The position numbers and the translations under genes were made by a program. The notes beneath the pieces were generated by a model that saw only the letters and a list, made by a program, of their open reading frames with translations, made no database searches and had not been told where the DNA came from. A DNA stretch of 19,720 bases from Brevundimonas sp. UBA986 (lineage in GTDB: Bacteria; Pseudomonadota; Alphaproteobacteria; Caulobacterales; Caulobacteraceae): positions 1 through 19,720 of the forward strand of contig DBBK01000026.1 of the NCBI GenBank assembly GCA_002292165.1. The letters are read 5' to 3'. Shown piece by piece: positions 6,243-12,263 of this stretch. Position 1 is the first letter of the stretch; every line of letters begins with the position of its first letter.

Positions 6243-7441
6243 AAGGCTTCGCCGATACGGAAGTAGAAGGCCGAGGAGTCCTTGCCCACCGCATAGTCGA
6301 CCCCGACGTTGACGCCGTATTTGCGCGAGGCCTCGAACCGCAGCCCCGCGCCGCCGGCGGGCAGGAAGGCGTCGCCGACCGACCCGAGAGCCGGTCCGAT
6401 CCCGCCGACGCCGGCGAAGACGACGCCCCCGAACCGGCCGAACATTTTGCGCCGATACTCGACCTGGGCGGCAACCATGGCCCGGTCGCGGTACTGACCC
6501 GAGGCGTAGCCCCTGAGGTCGCCCTGACTGCCGTAGTTGCAAATGTCGTAGAAGGGAGCGTCATCGCCGGCGACGCAGACCGAGCCCCGCCAGGCCAGGA
6601 CGGACTTCGGATCCAGCCGGTGATAGCCGTTGATGCGCGCCTCGCCGCGGCTGTAGTCGCGGTCGCTGCCGAGGGCCGTATCAGAGACCAGCCAGACGCC
6701 CGTGGCGTAGAGCCCGCTGGACGTCTGGTATTCGCTATCGCGACTGTCGTATTCGGCCGACAGGCCGAGGGCCGAGGAGACAGACTCCAGCTCCGCGTCC
6801 GGCGGCCTGAGGTCCGGGAACGGCGGCGGATCGATATGCAGGCTCGTGCCCATATCGAGGTAGCGATACTGCAGCCCCGCATAGAGATGGGGTGCGACGC
6901 GAACCAGACCCTGTGCGCCGATGAAGCCCGCCCTCTGGGTGATCGGGATCGATACGTCGCGGTCTCCGGCGTCGGGTCCGATGCCGTAGTAGTCGATGTG
7001 GAACTCACCGCCGCCGACCGCCCCGACAAGCCGAAGGCGGTCGTCACCGATATAGGCCTTCTGGACCAGGGCCAGACCCCAGCTTTCGGTGTTGGTGTAG
7101 AGGAAGGCGACGCCCGTGACCCAGGGCTTGTCCGACTTGCCGGCCTTGTAGAGCGCGCCCGCGCCGAAGGCGAAGCCACTGCCGATGGTCGGGTTGGAAA
7201 CGGGGATGGGCAGGGCGACGAAGCTGAAGTCGTGGGGCTTTCGGGTGGCGTCCTGTGCGGCCGGTTCAACGGCCGGAACGGAGGCGACGGCGGCTTGATC
7301 CTGAGCCGAATTCTGGGCCGACGCCGTCGCCGCACTTCCCACCACGAAGCAAAATGCCGGAACCGAAGCCCACGGCCCGAGCCGCCTCTTCACGGCGCCG
7401 ATCGGCGCGGGATGGTGAAATCGGAATCGGTCGAACGGCAT
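6239..7441 (-). CDS. Omp85/BamA-TamA-like outer-membrane barrel without POTRA domains
   Basis: A 400-residue outer-membrane protein. A signal peptide of about 42 residues ends ATASA-Q; a Gln/Ala-rich linker follows to about residue 68. From there it is continuous beta-barrel sequence of alternating aromatic and small residues (surface-antigen type, PF01103-like), ending in a terminal phenylalanine (IGEAF), the usual barrel signature. At this length there is no room for the POTRA repeats of BamA or TamA, so it resembles POTRA-less Omp85 relatives whose role is poorly defined. The start is fixed by a perfect AAGGAGG Shine-Dalgarno nine bases upstream. It is divergent from the DUF4136 operon across a 206-base region with a strong inverted repeat. 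Confidence 0.85.
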   Translation of the reverse strand: MPFDRFRFHHPAPIGAVKRRLGPWASVPAFCFVVGSAATASAQNSAQDQAAVASVPAVEPAAQDATRKPHDFSFVALPIPVSNPTIGSGFAFGAGALYKAGKSDKPWVTGVAFLYTNTESWGLALVQKAYIGDDRLRLVGAVGGGEFHIDYYGIGPDAGDRDVSIPITQRAGFIGAQGLVRVAPHLYAGLQYRYLDMGTSLHIDPPPFPDLRPPDAELESVSSALGLSAEYDSRDSEYQTSSGLYATGVWLVSDTALGSDRDYSRGEARINGYHRLDPKSVLAWRGSVCVAGDDAPFYDICNYGSQGDLRGYASGQYRDRAMVAAQVEYRRKMFGRFGGVVFAGVGGIGPALGSVGDAFLPAGGAGLRFEASRKYGVNVGVDYAVGKDSSAFYFRIGEAF

Positions 7442-7450
7442 TCGCGCGCG

Positions 7451-7457
7451 CCTCCTT
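7451..7457 (-). promoter_or_regulatory. Shine-Dalgarno AAGGAGG of the Omp85-like gene
   Basis: AAGGAGG reads on the minus strand nine bases before the ATG at 7441. It is a perfect anti-16S match and decides the start, which gives an unusually long signal-peptide n-region. Confidence 0.75.
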
Positions 7458-7496
7458 ACCTATCCCGTATCCGGCGCCGCGCCGGGAAATCCTATC

Positions 7497-7519
7497 GGGC
7501 CGGCACCCTAGGCCGGCCC
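7497..7519. promoter_or_regulatory. 8-bp perfect inverted repeat in the divergent promoter region
   Basis: GGGCCGGC (7497-7504) and GCCGGCCC (7512-7519) are exact reverse complements separated by seven bases (ACCCTAG). It sits 56 bases upstream of the Omp85-like start and 129 bases upstream of the DUF4136 start. With no T-run and a location between two divergent starts, it is more likely an operator or leader structure than a terminator. Confidence 0.45.
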
Positions 7520-7572
7520 AGGGCACTCCCGGCCCGGACACGGGCATCAGGGGCAGGACCGCAAGGGTCTCA

Positions 7573-7586
7573 GGTCTTTACCCGAT
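7573..7586 (+). promoter_or_regulatory. degenerate copy of the shared motif upstream of the DUF4136 operon
   Basis: GGTCTTTACCCGAT matches GGGTT-N4-CCGAT at eight of ten fixed positions and lies 75 bases upstream of the ATG at 7648, in the 69-80 range of the other four copies. On its own it would not be convincing; the conserved distance is the reason to list it. Confidence 0.4.
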
Positions 7587-7647
7587 TACTCCGGACCACC
7601 GGCGGATCGAACATTGGGGCCGACATTCAGCCCGAAGGGATCGTCCC

Positions 7648-8250
7648 ATGTCCGTTGTCTCCACCCGTCTTGCGGCCCGGATCGGCCTTGCCGCCGTCGC
7701 CCTGTCCGCCCTGACCCTGACCGGTTGCGAAACCCCCGCAGGCAAGGTCGATGTGCTTCAGTCCAGCGCGACCTCGGTCGTCGCGGGCTCTACCTACGCC
7801 TGGGCCCCGGTGACCAGCCCGACGCAGCGCGCGACCGATCCGCGCGTGGCCAACGACATCATCAATCAGCGTATCATCTCCGCCGTCGACGGAGCCCTGG
7901 CCGCCAAGGGGTATCGCCGCGTCAGCTCGCCGGGTCAGGCGACCCTGCTGGTCTCCTACTACGTCGGGCTGGAGGCGCGTTCCGACATCCAGTCCAACAA
8001 CATGGGCCCGCCGCCCGCCGCCGCCTGCGGCTTCCGCGGCTGTGTCGCGGGCTGGGGCTTCTACGGCGCGCCGATGATGGATGTGGAGACGATCAACTAT
8101 ACCCAGGGCACGATGATCCTGGACCTGGTCGATCGCGCGTCGGGCCAGCTGGCCTGGCGGGCGACATCGCAGCGCCGGGTCGACAGCGCCGACGCCGATC
8201 AGGCCGCGCTGAACGCCGTCGCCGCCGATATGCTCAAGACCCTGCCGTGA
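7648..8250 (+). CDS. DUF4136-type lipoprotein
   Basis: A 200-residue lipoprotein: signal peptide MSVVSTRLAARIGLAAVALS, then lipobox LTGC with the lipidated Cys at about residue 27. The mature part matches the DUF4136 pattern: a 'Y-A-W-A-P' stretch (STYAWAPV), then 'I..RI..AVD.AL.AKGYR', then a hydrophobic strand before the Gly/Pro-rich loop, and a C-terminal GTMILDLVDRASGQLAWR strand with a closing helix. The function of DUF4136 is not established. A GAAGGGA Shine-Dalgarno precedes the ATG. The next gene starts eight bases after the stop, so this leads an operon of at least four genes. The loop near 115-135 holds two cysteines (CGFRGC). Confidence 0.88.
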   Translation: MSVVSTRLAARIGLAAVALSALTLTGCETPAGKVDVLQSSATSVVAGSTYAWAPVTSPTQRATDPRVANDIINQRIISAVDGALAAKGYRRVSSPGQATLLVSYYVGLEARSDIQSNNMGPPPAAACGFRGCVAGWGFYGAPMMDVETINYTQGTMILDLVDRASGQLAWRATSQRRVDSADADQAALNAVAADMLKTLP

Positions 8251-8258
8251 GCCCGACC

Positions 8259-9038
8259 ATGCGCAACATCCTCTCAACCCTGGCCCTGACGTCGGCGATC
8301 GCCGCCGCCCCCGCAGCCATCCTCGCCCTCGCGCCGGCTTCGGCGGCGGCCCAGAGCTCGACGAGCCAGACCTCGGCGGCCCCCGCCGCCCCCGATCCCG
8401 CCACCGCCCTGCACCGGATGGGCGCCTATCTATCGACGCTCGACGCCTTCGAGGTGACCTCGGAGAGCAGCATCGATCTGGTCACCGAGGACGACCGTCG
8501 GATCGATCTGGACGGAACCACGACCTATAAGGTCCGCCGCCCCGACGGCTTCGTGATCGAGACCAGGACCGACAAGAAGCTTCGTCGTTTCATCTATGAC
8601 GGCAAGCGCTTCACGGTCTATGCGCCGGCGCGCGGCTTCTACGCCAGCGTCGAGGCCCCGCCGACGATCGCCGAGGTGCTGGACATCGCGGCCGACCGCT
8701 ACGGCATCGTCCTGCCGCTTCAGGACCTGTTCCACTGGGACGATCCGGCCAATCTGCCGACCGGCTATAACCACGCCGACTACATCGGCGTGGCCACCGT
8801 CGACGGCGTCGAGACCGACCAGTACGCCTTCGGCGGCGACGAGATCGACTGGCAGATCTGGATCCAGCGCGGCGACCAGCCCCTGCCGCGCAAGATCGTC
8901 ATCGTCGATCGGACCGATCCCGCGCAGCCGGAGTTTTCGGCCAAGCTGTCCTGGACCGTGAACCCGCGCTTTAACGCCTCGACCTTCGCTTTCAGTCCCG
9001 CCAGCGGCGATGCGGCCATCCGCATGGCCGAACAGTGA
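8259..9038 (+). CDS. DUF2092 predicted periplasmic protein
   Basis: A 259-residue secreted protein with a signal peptide ending near ASAAAQ (residues 27-32). The mature part fits DUF2092: a helix (LHRMGAYLSTLDAFEV), then antiparallel strands containing DGKRFTVYAPARGFYASVEAP, PTIAEVLDIAADRYGIVLPL, and a C-terminal sheet ending FAFSPASGDAAIRMAE. I recall DUF2092 being grouped with the LolA/LolB/LppX-like half-barrel fold that binds lipids or lipoproteins; that is from memory and unchecked. The start follows the DUF4136 stop by eight bases with a weak Shine-Dalgarno, consistent with coupled translation. The stop overlaps a possible GTG start of the next gene, whose ATG is at 9047. Confidence 0.88.
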   Translation: MRNILSTLALTSAIAAAPAAILALAPASAAAQSSTSQTSAAPAAPDPATALHRMGAYLSTLDAFEVTSESSIDLVTEDDRRIDLDGTTTYKVRRPDGFVIETRTDKKLRRFIYDGKRFTVYAPARGFYASVEAPPTIAEVLDIAADRYGIVLPLQDLFHWDDPANLPTGYNHADYIGVATVDGVETDQYAFGGDEIDWQIWIQRGDQPLPRKIVIVDRTDPAQPEFSAKLSWTVNPRFNASTFAFSPASGDAAIRMAEQ

Positions 9039-9046
9039 GGTTCGCC

Positions 9047-9577
9047 ATGACTTCTTCTCACAAGCTGATCGTCGCCGCGGCCGTCGCCCTGCTCGCCTCG
9101 GCTCCGGCGCTCGAAGCCGCCGCCCAGGTGCGCGGCGCCGGACGCTCCAACGTCGGTCACGGCGGCGGCGCTCACGCCGGGGCGCCCCGCAGCCCCGGAG
9201 GCGGCGGTGGTCGGGCCGAGCCCGGCCGCAACGGCGGCGGCGTCCACAACAACACCGTCAACAGAGGCGGCAACAACAGCGGCAACCGCGGCAACAACAA
9301 CCGCATCAACACCGGTGACGTGAACATCAACGTCGACAACGACCACCACGACCACGACCACGGCTACGACTGGGACGACCATTATCACCCGGTGGCGACG
9401 GGAGTGGCGATCGGCACGGCCGCGGCGGTGACCTCGGCGGTGATCGGCTCGATGGTCTATTCCCTGCCGCCGGCCTGCTCGCCCTATGCCGGGAGCTACT
9501 ACTATTGCGGAGGGGTTTATTACGCCCCGCAGTATCAGGGCGACACGATCACCTACGTCGTCGTCGACCGGCCCTGA
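9047..9577 (+). CDS. small secreted Gly/Asn- and His/Asp-rich protein of unknown function
   Basis: A 176-residue protein with a signal peptide ending near ALEAAAQ (residue 27). In order it has a Gly/Ala/Pro/Arg-rich region (28-66), an Asn/Gly-rich region (67-92, with NNN repeats), and a short strand DVNINVDND. A His/Asp cluster (DHHDHDHGYDWDDHYH, 99-114) looks able to bind divalent metal. A Gly/Ala-rich hydrophobic segment follows (116-137), then a Tyr-rich tail with C144 and C154, ending YVVVDRP. I know no established family. The ATG at 9047 has an AGG six bases upstream and was preferred over GTG at 9035. It is third in the DUF4136 operon. An envelope-associated or metal-binding role is inference. 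Confidence 0.75.
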   Translation: MTSSHKLIVAAAVALLASAPALEAAAQVRGAGRSNVGHGGGAHAGAPRSPGGGGGRAEPGRNGGGVHNNTVNRGGNNSGNRGNNNRINTGDVNINVDNDHHDHDHGYDWDDHYHPVATGVAIGTAAAVTSAVIGSMVYSLPPACSPYAGSYYYCGGVYYAPQYQGDTITYVVVDRP

Positions 9578-9589
9578 GGGGGTGGGCGG

Positions 9590-10384
9590 ATGACGCGGGG
9601 AAATCTGATCCGGACGGCTGCGATCGTGGCCGCCTGGGCGGCGCCGGGCCTGGCCCGGGCACAGGACGACGCCCAGGAGCTGGCCAAGAAGCTGTCCAAC
9701 CCTGTGGCCAGCATGATCAGCGTGCCGTTCCAGTATAATTACGACTGCTGCTTCGGCCCCGACGACGGGGCGCGGCAGACGCTGAATATCCAGCCCGTCG
9801 TGCCGATCAAGCTGAGCGACGACTGGAACCTGATCGTGCGGACCATCGTGCCGCTGGTGTATCAGGAGAGCCCGGCGCCGGGGGTGGAAGAGGCCTACGG
9901 CCTGTCGGACGTCACCCAGAGCTTCTTCTTCTCGCCCCGGTCGAAGGACGGCCTGACCTGGGCGGTGGGGCCGGTCTTCCTGTGGCCCGTCGGCACGGAT
10001 GAGCTGGGCACGAACAAATGGGGCGCGGGGCCGACGGGGCTGGTGCTCAAGCAGCAGGGCCAGAACACCTATGGCCTGCTGGCCAACCACATCTGGTCCT
10101 ATGCCGGATCGAAGGCGCGCGACGACGTCAGCCAGACCTTCCTGCAACCCTTCTACAGCTACACCACCCACGACGCGACGACATGGGGCGCCAATCTCGA
10201 GGCGTCCTACGACTGGACCCACGAGACCTGGAGCGTGCCGGCCAATCTGTCGGTGTCGCACCTCTATAATTTCGGCGGCCAGAGGGTGCAGCTGGGCGTC
10301 GGGGCCAAGATCTATCTGGTCAATGAGACCAATGCGCCGGACTGGGGCCTGCGCGCGAACGCGACCTTCCTGTTCCCGAAATAG
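9590..10384 (+). CDS. outer-membrane beta-barrel 'transporter'-like protein
   Basis: A 264-residue protein with a signal peptide (MTRGNLIRTAAIVAAWAAPGLARA-Q). The mature N-terminus (ELAKKLSNPVASMISVPFQ) leads into a series of amphipathic strands (TLNIQPVVPIKL, WNLIVRTIVPLVYQ, LTWAVGPVFLWPVG). This pattern is often annotated only as 'transporter' or phenol-degradation MetA-like (PF13557); the assignment is from memory. A barrel of about 10-12 strands is likely. A CC pair at about residues 50-51 (YDCCFGP) is unusual for a barrel. It starts 12 bases after the previous stop with a G-rich ribosome-binding region and is probably the last gene of the DUF4136 operon; the next gene has its own motif copy. 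Confidence 0.82.
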   Translation: MTRGNLIRTAAIVAAWAAPGLARAQDDAQELAKKLSNPVASMISVPFQYNYDCCFGPDDGARQTLNIQPVVPIKLSDDWNLIVRTIVPLVYQESPAPGVEEAYGLSDVTQSFFFSPRSKDGLTWAVGPVFLWPVGTDELGTNKWGAGPTGLVLKQQGQNTYGLLANHIWSYAGSKARDDVSQTFLQPFYSYTTHDATTWGANLEASYDWTHETWSVPANLSVSHLYNFGGQRVQLGVGAKIYLVNETNAPDWGLRANATFLFPK

Positions 10385-10413
10385 CGCGCCCGCGAGGCCG
10401 CGCGGCCCGCATG

Positions 10414-10427
10414 GGGTTTCGCCCGAT
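10414..10427 (+). promoter_or_regulatory. shared motif GGGTT-N4-CCGAT upstream of the 10494 barrel gene
   Basis: GGGTTTCGCCCGAT, 80 bases upstream of the ATG at 10494, the longest distance of the set. The extra length corresponds to a hairpin inserted just before the Shine-Dalgarno. Confidence 0.5.
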
Positions 10428-10455
10428 GGGCCATGCGGAGCGACCCCGAAATACT

Positions 10456-10478
10456 GAGGCGGACCAATCGTCCGCCTC
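10456..10478 (+). promoter_or_regulatory. 9-bp perfect hairpin abutting the Shine-Dalgarno of the 10494 gene
   Basis: GAGGCGGAC (10456-10464) and GTCCGCCTC (10470-10478) pair perfectly around a CAATC loop. One base later comes GGAGAG (10480-10485), the Shine-Dalgarno eight bases from the ATG. A leader hairpin here could protect the mRNA 5' end or control ribosome access. There is no T-run, so a terminator for the previous gene is less likely. Confidence 0.55.
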
Positions 10479-10493
10479 CGGAGAGTCCCGACA

Positions 10494-11249
10494 ATGAAGC
10501 CGCTCATCCCCGCCGCCTGCGCCGGTCTGGCCCTCGCCCTGCCCCTGGCCGCAACCGCCCTCCCCGCCGCCGCACAGGTCACGGTGACCCCCTATTTCTG
10601 GGCCGCCGGCATGAAGGGGGACGTCGCCCCGGTGCCGGGCCTGCCGACGGTGGAGACCGATTCCAGCTTCAGCGACATTGTCGATGAGCTGCAGCTGGGC
10701 CTGGCCTCGTCGTTCGAGATCCGCAACGGCCTGTGGGCCTTCGTCGGCGACCTCAGCTATGTCGACACCGGTCAGAGCGCTGATCTGAAGGTTCCGACCT
10801 CGGGCTTCGATTCCGCGGGTCTGGATTCCAAGTCGTTGATGAGCACCCTGGCGATCTCGTATCGGGTCGTGGACGGGGACGGCGCCTCGCTGGACCTGCT
10901 GGGCGGCGCCCGGATCAACTGGGCCGACAACGACGTGCGACTGATGCGGCCCGACAGCAGTTCGGTGAAGGCTAACGACAACGAGACCTGGGCCGATCCG
11001 ATCATCGGGGCCAAGGGGATGGTCTGGCTGAGTCCGCGCTGGTCGCTGACGGGCTATGGCGACGTCGGCGGCTTCGGCGTGTCCTCGGACCTGACATGGC
11101 AGGCGCTGGCCTCGGTCAACTACCACTTCAGCGACGGCCTCGCCCTGACGGCGGGCTACCGGTACTACGCCATCGACTACGACCACGACGGCTTCGTCTT
11201 CGACGTCGCGGAGTATGGCCCGCTGATCGGGATGTCGATCACCTTCTGA
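10494..11249 (+). CDS. outer-membrane beta-barrel protein
   Basis: A 251-residue protein with a signal peptide (cleavage after about residue 27, LPAAAQ). The mature protein starts VTVTPYFWAAGMKGDV, typical of a proteobacterial outer-membrane barrel family that has no experimental function as far as I know. It contains paired strands such as LQLGLASSFEIRNGLWAFVG and ALASVNYHFSDGLALTAGYRY, and ends in the terminal aromatic signature SITF. An eight- to ten-strand barrel is likely. It is the last plus-strand gene of the cluster and converges on the BASS transporter with 14 bases between stops. Its leader carries a shared motif copy and a strong hairpin, so it is probably transcribed on its own. 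Confidence 0.85.
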   Translation: MKPLIPAACAGLALALPLAATALPAAAQVTVTPYFWAAGMKGDVAPVPGLPTVETDSSFSDIVDELQLGLASSFEIRNGLWAFVGDLSYVDTGQSADLKVPTSGFDSAGLDSKSLMSTLAISYRVVDGDGASLDLLGGARINWADNDVRLMRPDSSSVKANDNETWADPIIGAKGMVWLSPRWSLTGYGDVGGFGVSSDLTWQALASVNYHFSDGLALTAGYRYYAIDYDHDGFVFDVAEYGPLIGMSITF

Positions 11250-11263
11250 CGGCGGGCCGAGGC

Positions 11264-12139
11264 TCAGACGGTCGCGGCGGCCGCCGGTTCCGGCTTCGTC
11301 GTGCGCTTGATCCACATCTTGTAGGGGATGCCGAGGACCAGGCCGACGAGCAGGAACAGGAGGATGGCGGCGACGACCCGGCGGTCCTCGAAATTGGCCC
11401 CCGCCAACGCGGCAGCGATGCCCGGGTGACGCACCGAACTGGCCACCGCGAGGGTCGCGCGATCAACGCGGTCGGGGCCGCCCAGCAGGTGACCACCGGC
11501 CATGCACAGGCTGATCACCACCGCCATGGCCACGAGCGTGCCGTCGCCGATCAGGCTTTGAAACGCCGGCCAGACCTTGATGAGGATGGGGAGGAAGGCC
11601 AGCACCACCAGCAGCAGGCTGAGCTTGTAGAGCCAGGGCGCGACCTTCACCGCGAGGGCCGGGGCGAACCGGCGAACCAGCAGGCCGAGGGCGAGCGGGA
11701 TCAGGACGCCGGTCAGGACGGTCATGGCGATCTTGCCGACCGTCACCGTGTCGTCGCGCCCGAACAGCTGCGAGGCGAGATTGAAGGCGATCGGCACGGA
11801 GATCACGGTCAGCAGGGCCATGGCGGCGTAGAGGCCATAGGCGAACTCCTTGCGGGCGCCGACGCCCAGCTCCTTGCCCGGCACCAGGGGGGGCACCGGC
11901 GCGACGGCCATCAGCATGATGCCCGCCTTGACCACCGGATCGAGTGGCAGGAGCCAGACCACCAGGCCCGCGACGATCAGCGGGATGATGATGACCGCGA
12001 GGATGCTGCGGCCCAGAAGGCCCGGCCGGCGCAGGACGTAGAGCAGGTCTCCCGACGTCGAGTTCAGGGCGACGGTCAGGACCAGACCGGCGAGGCTGCC
12101 GGTCAGGATGATCGGGAGGAGGGTCTTGAGGGCTTCCAT
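11264..12139 (-). CDS. bile acid:sodium symporter family (BASS/SBF-like) transporter
   Basis: A 291-residue inner-membrane protein with eight to ten hydrophobic helices: LLPIILTGSLAGLVLTVAL near the N-terminus, LAVIIIPLIVAGLVVWLL at about 47-64, and IPYKMWIKRTTK near the C-terminus. The conserved APVPPLVPGKELG stretch (about 80-92) and LAVASSVRHPGIAAALAGANF (about 228-248) fit the BASS (bile acid:Na+ symporter) superfamily, whose members import organic anions including bile acids, steroid sulfates and 2-oxoacids. The start has a GAAGG Shine-Dalgarno eight bases upstream. A copy of the shared motif lies 76 bases upstream, and a strong hairpin separates it from the TonB receptor gene. Uptake of a sulfated organic anion for the sulfatase is inference. 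Confidence 0.88.
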   Translation of the reverse strand: MEALKTLLPIILTGSLAGLVLTVALNSTSGDLLYVLRRPGLLGRSILAVIIIPLIVAGLVVWLLPLDPVVKAGIMLMAVAPVPPLVPGKELGVGARKEFAYGLYAAMALLTVISVPIAFNLASQLFGRDDTVTVGKIAMTVLTGVLIPLALGLLVRRFAPALAVKVAPWLYKLSLLLVVLAFLPILIKVWPAFQSLIGDGTLVAMAVVISLCMAGGHLLGGPDRVDRATLAVASSVRHPGIAAALAGANFEDRRVVAAILLFLLVGLVLGIPYKMWIKRTTKPEPAAAATV

Positions 12140-12201
12140 GATCGCGCCTTCGGGATCGTGAGGAGAGACGCGAAGTGTCCCCGCCCGGCCCGATCCCGGA
12201 A

Positions 12202-12215
12202 ATCAGCACGAACCC
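12202..12215 (-). promoter_or_regulatory. shared motif GGGTT-N4-CTGAT upstream of the BASS transporter
   Basis: On the minus strand it reads GGGTTCGTGCTGAT, 76 bases upstream of the ATG at 12139. The fixed positions match exactly, although the N4 spacer (CGTG) differs from the TTGAC-like spacers of the plus-strand copies. It lies just past the terminator-like hairpin of the TonB-receptor gene, where a new promoter would be needed. Confidence 0.45.
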
Positions 12216-12225
12216 TGACGGCCGC

Positions 12226-12256
12226 GCCGGAGACCCGCGTGCGGCGGATCTCCGGC
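12226..12256 (-). terminator. strong hairpin after the TonB-dependent receptor gene
   Basis: A 13-bp stem (12226-12238 with 12244-12256) has one mismatched position, which can pair as G-U on the minus-strand transcript, and a five-base loop. It begins eight bases after the receptor's stop codon. The T-run is missing, as in many high-GC terminators, so termination is inferred from stem strength and placement between the receptor gene and the next gene's motif. Confidence 0.6.
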
Positions 12257-12263
12257 CTCAGGT

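Noticed and set aside
9240..9320. AAC/GGC trinucleotide repetition as a DNA repeat or CRISPR-like element
   Set aside because: It is the coding sequence for the Asn/Gly-rich part of the 9047 protein. Units are irregular and there are no spacers.
10396..10407. Palindrome GGCCGCGCGGCC as terminator of the 9590 gene
   Set aside because: It folds to only a four-base stem with no T-run, and such GC palindromes are common by chance here.
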